Source: Plantibacter sp. VKM Ac-2880 (GTDB lineage Bacteria; Actinomycetota; Actinomycetes; Actinomycetales; Microbacteriaceae). Taken from it: 64,000 nt of DNA. Positions 35,116 through 46,836 of this stretch are shown here, piece by piece; within the stretch, counting starts at the first letter, position 1, and every line of letters starts with the position of its first letter. The notes beneath the pieces are model-generated. The model made no database searches. It was given only the letters and a program-made list of their open reading frames with translations, and was not told where the DNA came from. A program made the translations under genes and the position numbers. The stretch is from the NCBI RefSeq assembly GCF_015351235.1, contig NZ_JADKSJ010000001.1, forward strand, positions 2,249,668-2,313,667, given 5' to 3'.

Positions 35116-35892
35116 ATGCTCGCCGACCTGATGGCCGGCGCGAAGGAGGACGCCCTCGGGCGCCTCGCGGGCCGTCCGGCTGCAGCCGTCGAGGCCCTGG
35201 CGGTCCATGCCCCTCCGGCGATCGACGCGCTTGCCGCGCTCGCTCCTGCCGAGCGGGTGAAGATCATCGCCGAGGTCAAGCGGTCGAGCCCCTCTCGAGG
35301 TGCCTTGGCCGACATCCCCGACCCGGCGCTCCTCGCCTCGTTGTACGAGCAGGGCGGCGCCAGCGCGGTCAGCGTCCTCACGGAAGGTCGGAAGTTCGGC
35401 GGTTCGCTGGACGACCTCGAAGCCGTTCGTGCGTCGATCCGGATCCCCGTGTTGCGCAAGGACTTCATCTCGCTGCCCTACCAGGTCTTCGAGGCTCGCG
35501 CCGCGGGCGCGGACCTCGTCCTGCTCATCGTCGCCGGCCTCGACCAGTCCACCCTGCTGTCGCTGCACGAGCTCGTCGTCCAGCTCGGCATGACGCCCCT
35601 GGTCGAGACCCACTCGGCCGACGAACTCGCTCGGGCGAGCGACATCGGCGCCCGGCTCATCGGCGTCAACGCGAGGAACCTCAGCACCTTCGAACTCGAC
35701 CGCAACCTCTTCGGCTCGCTGACGGACCGGTTCCCCGCCGACGCGATCAAGATCGCCGAGTCCGCCGTGCTCGGCGCGTCGGACGTCGCCGCCTACCGAC
35801 GTGACGGCGCGGACGTCGTGCTGGTCGGCGAAGCACTCGTCACCGGCGACCCCGTCGCCACCCTCGAACAGTTCCTGGGAGCATCCGAATGA
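35116..35892 (+). CDS. trpC: indole-3-glycerol phosphate synthase
   Basis: 258 aa from ATG 35116. It closes the indole ring from CdRP. The barrel contains [14 protein letters not shown] (catalytic Lys, about 51-64), [22 protein letters not shown] (catalytic Lys near 115), VETHS and [12 protein letters not shown], the standard order for TrpC. The ATG is two nt after the HGxxPAAW stop, and the stop overlaps the trpB start as ATGA, so the three genes are coupled. Confidence 0.97.
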   Translation: MLADLMAGAKEDALGRLAGRPAAAVEALAVHAPPAIDALAALAPAERVKIIAEVKRSSPSRGALADIPDPALLASLYEQGGASAVSVLTEGRKFGGSLDDLEAVRASIRIPVLRKDFISLPYQVFEARAAGADLVLLIVAGLDQSTLLSLHELVVQLGMTPLVETHSADELARASDIGARLIGVNARNLSTFELDRNLFGSLTDRFPADAIKIAESAVLGASDVAAYRRDGADVVLVGEALVTGDPVATLEQFLGASE

Positions 35893-37139
35893 CCCTGTCA
35901 CCCCCCACGCCCGCGGACACCGAGCCCACCCACCTGCGAGACGAAGCCGGCCCGTTCTTCGGCGACTTCGGCGGACGCTACATGCCGGAGGCGCTCATCG
36001 CCGCGGTCGACGAGCTGGCGGCCGCCTACGAGGCCGCGAAGGTCGATGAGACCTTCCAGGCCGAACTCACCACGCTGCTGCGCGACTACGCCGGCCGGCC
36101 ATCGATCATCACGGAGGTCCCGCGGTTCGCAGCCTCCGCCGGGGGAGCGCGCATCTTCCTCAAGCGCGAGGACCTCAACCACACGGGTTCCCACAAGATC
36201 AACAACGTCCTCGGCCAGGCGCTGCTGACGAAGCGCATCGGCAAGACCCGCGTGATCGCCGAGACCGGGGCAGGTCAGCACGGGGTCGCCACGGCGACCG
36301 CGGCCGCCCTGTTCGGTCTCGACTGCACGATCTACATGGGCGAGGTCGACACCGAACGACAGGCGCTCAACGTCGCACGCATGCGACTCCTCGGCGCCAC
36401 CGTCGTCCCGGTCACCTCCGGCTCGCGCACGCTCAAGGACGCGATCAACGAGGCATACCGCGACTGGGTGGCCTCGGTCGAGACGACGAACTACCTCTTC
36501 GGCACCGCTGCAGGACCACACCCCTTCCCCGTCATGGTGCGCGACTTCCAGAAGATCATCGGTGAGGAGGCTCGCGCCCAGCTCCTCGAGCTGAACGGGT
36601 CCCTCCCCGACGCGGTCGTCGCCTGCGTCGGCGGCGGCTCGAACGCCATCGGCATCTTCCACGCCTTCCTCGACGACGCGGACGTCGCGCTCTACGGCGT
36701 CGAGGCGGCCGGCGACGGCGTCGACACCCCTCGGCACGCCGCTTCCATCGGACGTGGTCGCCCCGGCGTCCTGCACGGTGCCCGGACCTTCGTGCTCCAG
36801 GACGACGACGGCCAGACCGTCGAGTCGCACTCCATCTCGGCCGGGCTCGACTACCCGGGCGTCGGCCCTGAGCACGCGTGGCTCGCCGACACCGGACGCG
36901 CCACGTACGTCCCCGCGACCGACGCGGAGGCGATGGAGGCATTCAGGCTCCTGAGCCGTACCGAGGGAATCATCCCGGCCATCGAGTCGGCGCACGCCCT
37001 CGCGGGTGCCATCGTCCTCGGCAAGGAGCTGGGTCCAGACGCGACCATCCTGGTGAACCTGTCGGGACGCGGCGACAAGGACGTCGAGACCGCGGGCGCC
37101 TACTTCGGGCTCCTCGACGAAGCCGGACACAACGCATGA
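35889..37139 (+). CDS. trpB: tryptophan synthase beta chain
   Basis: 416 aa, PLP-dependent. It joins indole and serine to form tryptophan. The PLP-binding Lys is K103 in [11 protein letters not shown], and the phosphate-binding loop is [10 protein letters not shown] near 245. [11 protein letters not shown] near residue 30 and [12 protein letters not shown] near 130 are characteristic. An N-terminal extension of about 20 residues precedes the family core. The start overlaps trpC and the stop overlaps trpA. Confidence 0.98.
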   Translation: MTLSPPTPADTEPTHLRDEAGPFFGDFGGRYMPEALIAAVDELAAAYEAAKVDETFQAELTTLLRDYAGRPSIITEVPRFAASAGGARIFLKREDLNHTGSHKINNVLGQALLTKRIGKTRVIAETGAGQHGVATATAAALFGLDCTIYMGEVDTERQALNVARMRLLGATVVPVTSGSRTLKDAINEAYRDWVASVETTNYLFGTAAGPHPFPVMVRDFQKIIGEEARAQLLELNGSLPDAVVACVGGGSNAIGIFHAFLDDADVALYGVEAAGDGVDTPRHAASIGRGRPGVLHGARTFVLQDDDGQTVESHSISAGLDYPGVGPEHAWLADTGRATYVPATDAEAMEAFRLLSRTEGIIPAIESAHALAGAIVLGKELGPDATILVNLSGRGDKDVETAGAYFGLLDEAGHNA

Positions 37140-37948
37140 CCGCTCAGCAGGCGGACGCCGCCGTGGCGTCGGCCGTCTCGACGGCCATCGACGCCGCAGC
37201 GACCGAACGAGCCGGCGCACTCATCGGGTACCTGCCGGTCGGGTTCCCCGACCTCCAGACGAGCATCGACGCCGCCATCGCCTTGGCGCAGAACGGCGTC
37301 GACGTCCTCGAGCTGGGTGTGCCCTACTCCGATCCGGTCATGGACGGTGCCGTCATCCAGGCCGCCACCATGACGGCGTTGGCGGGCGGCTTCAGACTGC
37401 GCGACGTCTTCACGGCGGTCAGTGCGATCCGCGCCGCGGTCGACGTCCCGGTGCTCGTCATGACCTATTGGAACCCGGTGACGCAGTACGGCGTCGAGCG
37501 CTTCGCCTCAGACCTCGCGGCAGCAGGGGGAGCCGGTCTCATCACGCCGGACATCACCCCGGACGCCGCCGCGGAGTGGCTGGACGTCAGCGAGCGACTG
37601 GGGCTCGACCGCGTCTTCCTCGCCGCCCCGACATCGAGTGACGAGCGCCTCTCGCTCGTGACCGGGCACTCGAAGGGGTTCGTCTACACCGTCTCGACGA
37701 TGGGCATCACGGGAGCGCGGCAGGATCTCGACGCCGCCGCCAAGACGCTCGTCGGGCGCCTCCGTGCAGCCGGCGCCTCGCACGCCTGCGTGGGGATCGG
37801 GATCTCGACGGCCGAGCAGGTGCGATCCGTCCTCGAGTACGCCGACGGCGCGATCGTCGGGTCCGTCTTCGTCAAGGCCCTCGCCGACGGTGGCGTTCCC
37901 GCCGTCACCGAGGTCGTCCGGTCGCTCGCAGCCGGCACCAACCGCTGA
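37136..37948 (+). CDS. trpA: tryptophan synthase alpha chain
   Basis: 270 aa TIM barrel that cleaves indole-3-glycerol phosphate and channels indole to TrpB. The catalytic Glu and Asp are in [17 protein letters not shown] (about 55-71), with [19 protein letters not shown] and VGSVFVKAL as phosphate-site elements. The ATG overlaps the trpB stop as ATGA. It ends the trp block; lgt follows after 122 nt with its own -10. Confidence 0.97.
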   Translation: MTAQQADAAVASAVSTAIDAAATERAGALIGYLPVGFPDLQTSIDAAIALAQNGVDVLELGVPYSDPVMDGAVIQAATMTALAGGFRLRDVFTAVSAIRAAVDVPVLVMTYWNPVTQYGVERFASDLAAAGGAGLITPDITPDAAAEWLDVSERLGLDRVFLAAPTSSDERLSLVTGHSKGFVYTVSTMGITGARQDLDAAAKTLVGRLRAAGASHACVGIGISTAEQVRSVLEYADGAIVGSVFVKALADGGVPAVTEVVRSLAAGTNR

Positions 37949-38030
37949 GCCGCAAGCCCGGACCCGTCGCGGCGTTCCGTCGACGGGCGCGCTGAGGGTA
38001 GCCTCAGCACGTCCGTGATGCCGAAGGCCG

Positions 38031-38036
38031 TACACT
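38031..38036 (+). promoter_or_regulatory. -10 hexamer of lgt
   Basis: TACACT lies 34 nt before the GTG start. AAAGG at about 38055 is the likely ribosome binding site. A second hexamer, TAGCCT, at 37999-38004 is a weaker alternative. Confidence 0.45.
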
Positions 38037-38070
38037 CGATCAGAGTTCGTAACGAAAGGCGACCACTGCA

Positions 38071-39084
38071 GTGATTGCACCCCTCAGCATCCCGAGCCCG
38101 AACCCGGACATCGCGTCGTTCAGCGTGGGTCCGTTCACGGTGCACATGTACGCGCTGTGCATCATCGCCGGGATCGTCGTCGCGACCATCCTGACGTCCC
38201 GCCGACTGACCAAGCGCGGAGCCGAGCCGGGCATCGTGCTCGACATCATCCTGTGGGCCATTCCGCTCGGCATCATCGGAGCGCGGATCTTCCACGTCCT
38301 GACGCACCCAGGCGACTACTTCTACCCGGGCGCCGACCTCCTGCGCACGCTCTACATCTGGGAGGGCGGCATCGCGATCTTCGGTTCGCTCCTCGGTGGA
38401 GCCGTCGGCGCGTACATCGGCTGCCGGATGACGGGCATCCGCTTCTGGACCTTCGCCGACGCGCTGGCACCAGGGCTGCTGCTCGCACAGGCCTTCGGCC
38501 GCCTGGGCAACTACTTCAACCACGAACTGTACGGTCTGCCGACCGACCTGCCGTGGGGCCTCGAGATCGAGGCGAGCAACCCGGCGTTCCCGATCGGCCT
38601 GCCGGCCGGCACGCTGTTCCACCCGACGTTCCTGTACGAGATCGTCTGGAACCTCCTCGGCGTCGCCGTCATCCTGTGGATCGGCCGCCGCTTCAACCCG
38701 CAGTGGGGTCGGCTCTTCGGCGTCTACCTCATCTGGTACGGCGCCGGCCGCACCGTCTGGGAGACCATCCGGATCGACCCGAGCGAGTACCTCTTCGGCA
38801 TCCGCGCCAACGTGTGGGCCGCCATCCTCGCGATCGTCGTGGGTATCGCCATCATCGTCATCCAGTCGCGTCGTCACACCGGCACGGAGCCGTCGGCCTA
38901 TGTCGCCGGCCGCGCCTGGAACGATCCGAAGGCTGCGGTAGACTATTACGACACCGACGCGGAGAACCTGGGGCTGCGCAGTGCCGCGACCGGCGATGAT
39001 GCCGGTGGATCACGGAGCGCTGCATCGTCCACTCCGACGTCCAAGGACACGGTCGCCACAAGCAAGACCGGCTCACCCTCCTAG
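38071..39084 (+). CDS. lgt: prolipoprotein diacylglyceryl transferase
   Basis: 337 aa, multi-pass membrane enzyme that moves a diacylglyceryl group onto the lipobox Cys of prolipoproteins. Seven membrane helices are suggested by hydrophobicity. The family signature is FGRLGNYFNHELYG (about 145-158), and GARIFHVL near residue 72 contains catalytic-site residues. The C-terminal 55 residues are Ser/Thr/Asp-rich and soluble. The GTG start has AAAGG upstream. Placement after trpA and before gltB is common in Micrococcales. Confidence 0.96.
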   Translation: MIAPLSIPSPNPDIASFSVGPFTVHMYALCIIAGIVVATILTSRRLTKRGAEPGIVLDIILWAIPLGIIGARIFHVLTHPGDYFYPGADLLRTLYIWEGGIAIFGSLLGGAVGAYIGCRMTGIRFWTFADALAPGLLLAQAFGRLGNYFNHELYGLPTDLPWGLEIEASNPAFPIGLPAGTLFHPTFLYEIVWNLLGVAVILWIGRRFNPQWGRLFGVYLIWYGAGRTVWETIRIDPSEYLFGIRANVWAAILAIVVGIAIIVIQSRRHTGTEPSAYVAGRAWNDPKAAVDYYDTDAENLGLRSAATGDDAGGSRSAASSTPTSKDTVATSKTGSPS

Positions 39085-39092
39085 GCCAGGCG

Positions 39093-39098
39093 TACCCT
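39093..39098 (+). promoter_or_regulatory. -10 hexamer upstream of gltB
   Basis: TACCCT lies 108 nt before the gltB ATG. The leader of about 100 nt shows no recognised regulatory element; GAGGACGGTAA near the ATG is a likely ribosome binding site. Confidence 0.4.
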
Positions 39099-39205
39099 CT
39101 CTCCGGCCGGGCGGATCCCGACGACGCACGGGGTTCACCAACCGTTTCGTTCCAGGGCCAGTGACGTCCCGCTTCTGATCCCCCATTCGTGAGGACGGTA
39201 ATCCC

Positions 39206-42200
39206 ATGGCGCATGCACCGTACGCTTCGTTCAGCGCAGTCCCGCCCAAGCAGGGCATGTACGACCCGGCGAACGAGAAGGACGCCTGCGGTCTCGCGAT
39301 GGTGGCGACCCTGACGGGCGACGCCTCGCACAGCATCATCGACGCGGCCCTCGGCTCGCTCCGGAACCTGGAGCACCGAGGTGCGATCGGTTCTGACGCG
39401 GGCACCGGTGACGGCGCCGGCATCCTCACCCAGATGCCCGATGAGTTCCTGCGCGGCGTCGCCGGGTTCGAACTCCCGCCCCTCGGCGAGTACGCCGTGG
39501 GGATCGCCTTCCTGCCCACCGACGACTCGGCACGAGCGCTCCTCCAGTCCCAGATCGCCGCGATCGCCGCCGACGAGCAGCTCACGGTGCTCGGCTGGCG
39601 TGAGGTCCCGGTCGACCCCGACGAACTGGGCAAGCTCGCGCGCGCCGCCATGCCCGCCTTCGAGCAGCTGTTCGTCACCGGTTCGGACCCCTCGAAGCCG
39701 TCCGGGATCGCACTCGACCGCCTCGCTTTCCGGCTGCGGAAACGCGCGGAGCGCGAACTCGGTGCGTACTTCATCTCCCTCTCGAGCCGGACCCTCGTCT
39801 ACAAGGGCATGGTCACCACCCTGCAGCTCGAACCCTTCTACCCGGATCTCTCCGACGAACGGTTCGCGACCAAGCTCGCCATCGTGCACTCCCGGTACTC
39901 CACCAACACGTTCCCGTCGTGGCCGCTCGCGCAGCCCCTGCGGATGATGGCGCACAACGGCGAGATCAACACGGTGGAGGGCAACCGCAACTGGATGCGC
40001 GCCCGTCAGTCGCAGCTCGAGTCCGAACTCATCGGCGACGTCCGGCCGCTGCTCCCCATCATCACGCCTGGCGCGAGCGACTCCGCGTCCTTCGACGAGG
40101 TGCTCGAGCTGCTGACGCTGACGGGTCGGTCGCTGCCGCACGCGATGATGATGATGGTGCCCGAGGCCTGGGAGAAGCAGACCGGTCTCTCGCAGCAGCG
40201 GCGCGACTTCTACGAGTTCAACTCCATGCAGATGGAACCGTGGGACGGTCCGGCCGCCCTCACCTTCACCGACGGCTCGCTCGTGGGCGCCACGCTCGAC
40301 CGTAACGGGCTGCGCCCGGGACGCTGGCTGGAGACCACCGACGGTCTCGTCGTCCTCGGCAGTGAGATCGGCGTGCTCGACATCGAACCGAGTCGGGTGA
40401 AGCGCAAGGGCCGTCTGCGCCCGGGCAAGATGTTCCTCGTCGACACCGTCGCAGGACGCATCATCGAGGACGACGAGATCAAGGATGAGCTGTCCGCCTC
40501 CGCCCCCTGGGGTGAGTGGCTCGAGCAGGGCCGGATCAACCTCAGCGACCTCCCCGAGCGTGAGCACATCGTGCACACGCCCGCCTCGGTGACCCGCCGT
40601 CAGCGGACGTTCGGGTACACGGAGGAGGAGGTGCGCATCCTCCTCCAGCCGATGGGCCAGAACGGCGCGGAGCCGCTCGGGGCGATGGGCTCCGACACGC
40701 CGATCGCCGTGCTCTCGGATCGCCCACGGCTCCTGTTCGACTACTTCGTGCAGCAGTTCGCGCAGGTGACGAACCCGCCGCTCGACTCCATCCGCGAGGA
40801 GGTCGTCACCTCACTGAAGCTCGGCCTCGGACCGGAGCGCAACCTCCTCTCCTGGGGTCCGGAGCATGCGAAGCAGGTCGTGCTCGACTTCCCCGTCATC
40901 GACAACGACGAGCTCGCGAAGATCCAGCACATCGACCCGACCCCCGGGAGCCCGCTGACGGCCACGGTGCGGGCGCTGTACCGGGTCGAGGACGGAGCTG
41001 CAGGCCTCGAGTCGAGGCTCCGTGAGATGTGCGCCGAGGTCGACGAGGCGATCCTCGCGGGCTCGGAGTTCATCGTGCTCAGCGATCGCGACTCGAACTC
41101 CGATCTCGCCCCGATCCCGTCGCTGCTGTCTCTCGCCGCGGTCCACCACCACCTCATCCGCGCCGAGAACCGGATGAAGGTCGGGCTCGTCGTCGAAGCC
41201 GGCGACGTCCGCGAGGTGCACCACGTCGCTTTGCTGATCGGATACGGCGCATCGGCGATCAACCCGTACCTGGCGATGGAGAGCTGCGAGGACCTCGTCC
41301 GCAGCGGTCTCATCCAGGGTGTCACGCGCGAGCAGGCCGTGAAGAACGTGATCAAGGCGCTCGGCAAGGGCGTTCTGAAGATCATGTCCAAGATGGGCAT
41401 TTCGACCGTCTCCTCGTATGCGGGCGCACAGGCGTTCGAAGCGGTCGGCCTGAGCGAGCAGCTCGTCGAGACCTACTTCACCGGCACCGAGACGAAGCTC
41501 GGCGGTGTCGGCATCGACGTGATCGCCGAGGAGAACGCGAAGCGTCACCGTTACGCCTACCCGGAGGACGCCGCGTCGACCGCGCACGAACGCTTGCAGT
41601 CCGGTGGCGAGTACCAGTGGCGCCGCGACGGCTCACCGCACCTCTTCAACCCGGAGACCGTCTTCAAGCTCCAGCACGCCACGAAGACCCGCCGGTACGA
41701 CATCTTCCGTGAGTACACGCACCTGGTCGACTCGCAGGCTGCGCAGCTCATGACGCTCCGAGGGATGTTCACCCTCCGCACCGGCGCCCGTCCGCCGGTC
41801 CCGCTCGACGAGGTGGAGTCTGTCTCCTCGATCGTCAAGCGGTTCTCGACCGGGGCGATGAGCTACGGCTCGATCTCGAGAGAGGCCCACGAGACGCTGG
41901 CGATCGCCATGAACAGCATCGGCGCGAAGTCGAACACCGGCGAGGGCGGCGAAGACGTCGATCGTCTGCTGGATCCGACACGACGCAGTGCGATCAAGCA
42001 GGTCGCGTCGGGCCGGTTCGGCGTGACGAGCATGTACCTGACGCACGCCGACGACATCCAGATCAAGCTCGCCCAGGGCGCCAAGCCCGGCGAGGGTGGG
42101 CAGCTGCCGCCGACGAAGGTCTACCCGTGGGTGGCCAGGACCCGGCACGCGACGGCCGGTGTCGGCTTGATCTCGCCGCCGCCGCACCACGACATCTACT

Positions 42201-43768
42201 CCATCGAGGACCTCAAGCAGCTCATCTTCGATCTGAAGCGCGCCAACCCGAAGGCCCGGATCCACACGAAGCTCGTGAGCCAGTCGGGCATCGGTGCGGT
42301 CGCGGCGGGTGTCGCGAAGGCGCTCTCCGACGTGATCCTCGTCTCAGGCCACGATGGCGGGACGGGCGCGAGCCCGCTGAACTCGCTGAAGCACGCCGGC
42401 ACACCCTGGGAGCTCGGTCTCGCCGAGACCCAGCAGACCCTGATGCTCAACAACATGCGCGACCGCGTCGTCGTGCAGGTGGACGGTCAGATGAAGACCG
42501 GTCGTGACGTCGTCATCGGTGCGCTGCTCGGTGCGGAGGAGTTCGGGTTCGCGACCGCGCCGCTCGTCGTCTCCGGCTGTGTCATGATGCGCGTCTGCCA
42601 TCTCGACACCTGCCCGGTCGGCGTCGCGACCCAGAACCCCGTGCTCCGGCAGCGGTTCACCGGCAAGCCGGAGTTCGTCGTCAACTTCTTCGAGTTCATC
42701 GCTCAGGAGGTTCGCGAGTACCTCGCCGAGCTCGGGTTCCGCACGCTCGAGGAGGCCATCGGCCACAACGAGCTGATCGACGCGGATCGCGCGATCAGCC
42801 ATTGGAAGGCGTCCGGTCTCGATCTGTCGCCCGTCCTCGTCGGCCCCGTCTTCGCCGATGACGAACCGCGGATCAACCGTCGGGCGCAGGAGCACGAACT
42901 CGACAAGCACTTCGACCAGCAGCTCATCGCCGCAGCAGCGGAGGTCTTGGAGCACGGCGGTCACTTCTCCGTCGACCTGCCCATCCGCAACACCGAGCGC
43001 GCCGTCGGCACCATGCTGGGCCACGAGGTCACCCGCCGTCACGGCGAGAACGGCCTTCCCGCAGGCAGCATCGACGTCACGCTGCGCGGCTCGGCCGGGC
43101 AGTCGTTCGGCGCGTTCCTCCCGGGCGGCATCTCGCTGCGCCTGGTCGGCGACTCGAACGACTACGTCGGCAAGGGCCTGTCCGGTGGGCAGATCGTCGT
43201 CAGGCCTCCCGAGAGCGCCGCGTTCCTTCCGGAGGACAACGTCATCGCCGGCAACGTCATCGGCTACGGTGCGACCCAGGGCACGATGTTCCTCGGCGGT
43301 ATCGTCGGCGAGCGCTTCCTGGTGCGCAACTCCGGTGCCACGGCGGTCGTCGAGGGCGTCGGCGACCACGCCCTGGAGTACATGACCGGTGGGCTCGCGC
43401 TCATCCTCGGGCAGACCGGCAGGAACCTGGGTGCCGGCATGTCCGGAGGGACCGCCTACGTGTTCGACCTGCAGCGCGACCAGGTGAACCGCGACTCGCT
43501 CGCTTCCGGTGAGCTGACCCTGTCGGAGCTCGACAGCGCCGACGTCGAGATCGTCCACGACCTCCTCGAGCGACACGTCCTCGAGACGGGGTCGCCGCTC
43601 GCCGGCCGCCTGCTCGCGGACTTCGAGGACACGGTCGCCAGATTCGTCAAGGTCCTGCCGCGCGACTACGCAGCGGTCCTGGCGACCCGACAGACCGCGC
43701 TCGACGAGGGGCTCGACCCCGACGGCGACATCGTTTGGAACCGAATCTTGGAGGTGACCGGTGGCTGA
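39206..43768 (+). CDS. gltB: glutamate synthase (NADPH) large subunit
   Basis: 1520 aa. With GltD it makes two glutamates from glutamine and 2-oxoglutarate. A class II amidotransferase domain begins at Cys28 ([10 protein letters not shown]), which needs removal of a 27-residue propeptide. The central domain, the FMN-binding synthase domain with [11 protein letters not shown] (about 1050) and the 3Fe-4S site [15 protein letters not shown] (about 1128-1142) follow, and the C-terminal GXGXG beta-helix domain has [10 protein letters not shown]. The ATG has GAGGACGG upstream. The 3' end overlaps gltD by eight nt. Confidence 0.98.
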   Translation: MAHAPYASFSAVPPKQGMYDPANEKDACGLAMVATLTGDASHSIIDAALGSLRNLEHRGAIGSDAGTGDGAGILTQMPDEFLRGVAGFELPPLGEYAVGIAFLPTDDSARALLQSQIAAIAADEQLTVLGWREVPVDPDELGKLARAAMPAFEQLFVTGSDPSKPSGIALDRLAFRLRKRAERELGAYFISLSSRTLVYKGMVTTLQLEPFYPDLSDERFATKLAIVHSRYSTNTFPSWPLAQPLRMMAHNGEINTVEGNRNWMRARQSQLESELIGDVRPLLPIITPGASDSASFDEVLELLTLTGRSLPHAMMMMVPEAWEKQTGLSQQRRDFYEFNSMQMEPWDGPAALTFTDGSLVGATLDRNGLRPGRWLETTDGLVVLGSEIGVLDIEPSRVKRKGRLRPGKMFLVDTVAGRIIEDDEIKDELSASAPWGEWLEQGRINLSDLPEREHIVHTPASVTRRQRTFGYTEEEVRILLQPMGQNGAEPLGAMGSDTPIAVLSDRPRLLFDYFVQQFAQVTNPPLDSIREEVVTSLKLGLGPERNLLSWGPEHAKQVVLDFPVIDNDELAKIQHIDPTPGSPLTATVRALYRVEDGAAGLESRLREMCAEVDEAILAGSEFIVLSDRDSNSDLAPIPSLLSLAAVHHHLIRAENRMKVGLVVEAGDVREVHHVALLIGYGASAINPYLAMESCEDLVRSGLIQGVTREQAVKNVIKALGKGVLKIMSKMGISTVSSYAGAQAFEAVGLSEQLVETYFTGTETKLGGVGIDVIAEENAKRHRYAYPEDAASTAHERLQSGGEYQWRRDGSPHLFNPETVFKLQHATKTRRYDIFREYTHLVDSQAAQLMTLRGMFTLRTGARPPVPLDEVESVSSIVKRFSTGAMSYGSISREAHETLAIAMNSIGAKSNTGEGGEDVDRLLDPTRRSAIKQVASGRFGVTSMYLTHADDIQIKLAQGAKPGEGGQLPPTKVYPWVARTRHATAGVGLISPPPHHDIYSIEDLKQLIFDLKRANPKARIHTKLVSQSGIGAVAAGVAKALSDVILVSGHDGGTGASPLNSLKHAGTPWELGLAETQQTLMLNNMRDRVVVQVDGQMKTGRDVVIGALLGAEEFGFATAPLVVSGCVMMRVCHLDTCPVGVATQNPVLRQRFTGKPEFVVNFFEFIAQEVREYLAELGFRTLEEAIGHNELIDADRAISHWKASGLDLSPVLVGPVFADDEPRINRRAQEHELDKHFDQQLIAAAAEVLEHGGHFSVDLPIRNTERAVGTMLGHEVTRRHGENGLPAGSIDVTLRGSAGQSFGAFLPGGISLRLVGDSNDYVGKGLSGGQIVVRPPESAAFLPEDNVIAGNVIGYGATQGTMFLGGIVGERFLVRNSGATAVVEGVGDHALEYMTGGLALILGQTGRNLGAGMSGGTAYVFDLQRDQVNRDSLASGELTLSELDSADVEIVHDLLERHVLETGSPLAGRLLADFEDTVARFVKVLPRDYAAVLATRQTALDEGLDPDGDIVWNRILEVTGG

Positions 43769-45218
43769 TCCCAAGGGATTTCTGAAGGTACCGGAGCGGG
43801 AGCTCCCGAAACGTCGGCCTGTGCCGGTCCGCATCATGGACTGGAAAGAGGTCTACGAGCAGAGCGATCCGGCGACCGTGCGGAAGCAGGCCGGGCGTTG
43901 CATGGACTGCGGCATCCCGTTCTGTCACCAGGGCTGCCCGCTCGGCAACCTCATCCCCGAGTGGAACGACCTGATGTGGCGTGGCGAGGGTCGTTCGGCC
44001 ATCGAGCGCCTGCACGCCACCAACAACTTCCCGGAGTTCACTGGACGCCTGTGCCCGGCCCCCTGCGAGAGTTCGTGCGTCCTGGGGATCAACCAGCCCG
44101 CGGTCACCATCAAGCAGGTCGAGGTGTCGATCATCGACCAGGCCTTCGCCAACGGTTGGGTCGAGTCGCACCCGCCGGAGCGGTTGACCGGGAAGACGGT
44201 CGCCGTCGTCGGATCGGGACCTGCCGGTCTCGCGGCTGCCCAGCAGCTCACCCGGGCGGGCCACACCGTGGCCGTCTACGAGCGTGACGACCGCATCGGC
44301 GGTCTGCTGCGGTACGGCATCCCGGACTTCAAGATGGAGAAGAAGCATCTCGACATCCGGCTGAAGCAGATGCAGGACGAGGGGACCCGCTTCCGCGCCG
44401 GCGTGAACATCGGTGTCGACATCACCTGGGACGAACTCCGCGCCCGGTACGACGCCGTCGTCATCGCCACCGGCGCGATGGTGCCTCGCGACCTCCCGAT
44501 CCCGGGTCGCGACCTCTCGGGCGTGCACTTCGCGATGGAATACCTCGTCCAGGCGAACCGGGTCGGCGCGGGAGACACGGTCTCGGACCAGATCACGGCC
44601 GAGGACAAGCACGTCGTCGTCCTCGGCGGCGGCGACACCGGCGCCGACTGCATCGGCACGGCCCACCGTCAGGGTGCCGCGTCCGTCACGAACCTCGCGA
44701 TCGGCACCCAGCCGGCGGGGGAGCGACCCGAGCACCAGCCGTGGCCCATGATGCCGACCCTGTTCGAGGTCGCGAGCGCGCACGAGGAGGGTGGCGACCG
44801 CGAGTTCCTGGTGTCCACCGTCGAGTTCCTCGCGAACGACGCCGGGGAGGTGCGAGCCATCCGCGTCGCGGAGACGGAGTTCGTCGACGGCCGCCGCGTC
44901 CCGAAGAGCGGGACCGAACGGGAGATCCCCGCGGACCTCGTGCTGCTCGCCCTCGGCTTCACCGGCCCGGAGGAGGCGGCCCTCGAGTCGCAGTTCCAGC
45001 TCCCGTTCACGGGTCGCGGCAACGTGGCCAGGGAGCAGGACTACCAGACGAACCAGCCCGGCGTGTTCGTGGCCGGCGACGCCGGTCGCGGTCAGTCGCT
45101 CATCGTGTGGGCGATCGCCGAGGGTCGTGCAGCCGCAGCGGCGGTCGACGAGTACCTCGAAGGCGCCACCCAGCTTCCCTCCCCGGTCCGTCCCACGGAC
45201 CAGCCCATCTCCCTCTAG
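43761..45218 (+). CDS. gltD: glutamate synthase (NADPH) small subunit
   Basis: 485 aa FAD- and NADPH-binding partner of GltB. The N-terminal adrenodoxin-reductase-like domain has two 4Fe-4S Cys clusters, [14 protein letters not shown] (about 47-60) and [12 protein letters not shown] (about 98-109). FAD binding is shown by [17 protein letters not shown] (about 148-164), NADPH binding by [18 protein letters not shown] (about 287-304), and the C-terminal [15 protein letters not shown] is typical. It starts at a GTG inside the gltB end. Confidence 0.98.
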   Translation: MADPKGFLKVPERELPKRRPVPVRIMDWKEVYEQSDPATVRKQAGRCMDCGIPFCHQGCPLGNLIPEWNDLMWRGEGRSAIERLHATNNFPEFTGRLCPAPCESSCVLGINQPAVTIKQVEVSIIDQAFANGWVESHPPERLTGKTVAVVGSGPAGLAAAQQLTRAGHTVAVYERDDRIGGLLRYGIPDFKMEKKHLDIRLKQMQDEGTRFRAGVNIGVDITWDELRARYDAVVIATGAMVPRDLPIPGRDLSGVHFAMEYLVQANRVGAGDTVSDQITAEDKHVVVLGGGDTGADCIGTAHRQGAASVTNLAIGTQPAGERPEHQPWPMMPTLFEVASAHEEGGDREFLVSTVEFLANDAGEVRAIRVAETEFVDGRRVPKSGTEREIPADLVLLALGFTGPEEAALESQFQLPFTGRGNVAREQDYQTNQPGVFVAGDAGRGQSLIVWAIAEGRAAAAAVDEYLEGATQLPSPVRPTDQPISL

Positions 45219-45221
45219 GCT
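45216..45221 (+). promoter_or_regulatory. -10 hexamer of pyk
   Basis: TAGGCT overlaps the gltD stop codon and predicts a pyk leader of about 80 nt. Confidence 0.4.
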
Positions 45222-45310
45222 TTCAAGCGGACGACAAGCGTCGGACGCATCATGCCGAGCAGTGAGTACCGAAGCGCCTTGTGCGCAGAAACCATGGAGA
45301 ACACACACAC

Positions 45311-46726
45311 ATGAGACGAGCCAAGATCGTCGCAACGCTGGGCCCTGCGGTCTCCAGCTATGAGAACATCCGGGCCATCATCGATGCGGGGGTCGATGTC
45401 ACCCGGATGAACCTGAGCCACGGCAGCTATGACGTGCACGAGGCCATCTACGCCAACGTGCGGAAGGCGACGGAGGACTCCGGCCGCGCGGTCGCCGTCC
45501 TCGTCGACCTCCAGGGCCCGAAGATCCGCCTCGGCAAGTTCGAGGGCGGCCCGTACGACCTCGCCGTCGGCGACATCTTCAAGATCACCACCGAGGACAT
45601 CCTCGGGACGAAGGAGATCTCCTCGACGACCTTCAAGGGCCTGCCCCAGGACGTCAAGCCGGGCGACTTCCTGCTGATCGACGACGGCAAGGTCAAGGTC
45701 GAGGTCGTTGAAGCGGACGACACCGTCGTGACCACCCGCGTGATCGTCGCCGGTCCGGTGTCGAACAACAAGGGCATCAACCTCCCGGGTGTCGCCGTCA
45801 ACGTCCCAGCGCTCAGCGAGAAGGACGAAGCGGACCTCCGTTGGGGACTGCGTCTCGGCGCCGACCTCATCGCGCTGTCGTTCGTCCGTGACGCAGCGGA
45901 CATCGACCGCGTGCACGAGATCATGGCGGAGGAGGGCCGCAAGGTCCCCGTGATCGCCAAGATCGAGAAGCCGCAGGCCGTCGAGAACCTCGAGAGCATC
46001 GTCGAAGCGTTCGACGCCATCATGGTCGCCCGCGGCGACCTGGGTGTCGAGCTCCCGCTCGAGGCCGTCCCGATCGTGCAGAAGCGCGCGGTCGAGCTGG
46101 CCCGCCGCATGGCGAAGCCGGTCATCGTGGCGACGCAGATGCTCGAGTCGATGATCTCCAGCCCGATCCCGACGCGCGCTGAGACCTCCGACGTCGCGAA
46201 CGCGGTGCTCGACGGCGCGGACGCGGTCATGCTGAGTGGCGAGACCAGCGTCGGCGCCTACCCGGTGATCACGGTCCAGACCATGGCCCGCATCGTGGAG
46301 TCGACCGAGATCCACGGTCTCGACCGTGTCCCGCCGCTCGGCACGAAGCCGCGCACGCAGGCCGGTGCGATCACCCTCGCGGCGGTCGAGGTCGCCGACT
46401 TCGTCGAGGCGAAGTTCCTCTGCGTCTTCACGGAGTCGGGGGAGTCGGTGCGCCGGATGGCGCGCCTGCGCAACCGGATCCCGATCCTCGCGTTCACGCC
46501 CGACCCGGCGATCCGTCGTCGCATGGCGCTCAACTGGGGCGTCGAGTCCTTCGTGGTGGAGCGCGTCACGCACACCGACCAGATGGTCGCCCAGGTGGAC
46601 GAGGTCCTCGTCGCCACCGGTAAGGCCGCGGTCGGCGAGCCCGTCATCATCATCTCCGGTTCCCCTCCCGGGATCCCCGGAACGACGAACGACATCCGCG
46701 TCCACAAGGTGGGCGACGTCCTCTAG
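45311..46726 (+). CDS. pyk: pyruvate kinase
   Basis: 471 aa from ATG 45311; an upstream in-frame GTG (45281) would add ten atypical residues. It converts PEP and ADP to pyruvate and ATP. The barrel has KIVATLGPAVSSYENIRAII (about 5-24), NLSHG, VLVDLQGPKIRLG, the catalytic Lys in IAKIEKPQAVEN and the MVARGDLGVELP metal site. The C-terminal allosteric domain starts near residue 350. GGAG lies 11 nt before the start. A strong hairpin follows the stop. Confidence 0.97.
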   Translation: MRRAKIVATLGPAVSSYENIRAIIDAGVDVTRMNLSHGSYDVHEAIYANVRKATEDSGRAVAVLVDLQGPKIRLGKFEGGPYDLAVGDIFKITTEDILGTKEISSTTFKGLPQDVKPGDFLLIDDGKVKVEVVEADDTVVTTRVIVAGPVSNNKGINLPGVAVNVPALSEKDEADLRWGLRLGADLIALSFVRDAADIDRVHEIMAEEGRKVPVIAKIEKPQAVENLESIVEAFDAIMVARGDLGVELPLEAVPIVQKRAVELARRMAKPVIVATQMLESMISSPIPTRAETSDVANAVLDGADAVMLSGETSVGAYPVITVQTMARIVESTEIHGLDRVPPLGTKPRTQAGAITLAAVEVADFVEAKFLCVFTESGESVRRMARLRNRIPILAFTPDPAIRRRMALNWGVESFVVERVTHTDQMVAQVDEVLVATGKAAVGEPVIIISGSPPGIPGTTNDIRVHKVGDVL

Positions 46727-46740
46727 TCGGATGTGGTAGC

Positions 46741-46780
46741 CGAAGGCCGTGGTCCTCCCGTACGGGGACCACGGCCTTCG
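46741..46780 (+). terminator. pyk terminator: perfect 15-bp stem
   Basis: CGAAGGCCGTGGTCC at 46741-46755 pairs perfectly with 46766-46780 across a 10-nt loop. The tail is TCGTCCAGC. Confidence 0.85.
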
Positions 46781-46823
46781 TCGTCCAGCGCGATGGTCAC
46801 ACCGACACCGTCCGCTGTGGGTC

Positions 46824-46829
46824 TAGCCT
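46824..46829 (+). promoter_or_regulatory. leaderless -10 of the CoA transferase gene
   Basis: TAGCCT ends seven nt before ATG 46837 and one nt before ATG 46831. The usual spacing favours 46837 as the true start. Confidence 0.5.
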
Positions 46830-46836
46830 GATGCCC

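Noticed and set aside
46831-46836. ATG 46831 as the start of the CoA transferase
   Set aside because: It begins one nt after the -10 hexamer and could not be in the transcript; ATG 46837 fits the leaderless spacing.
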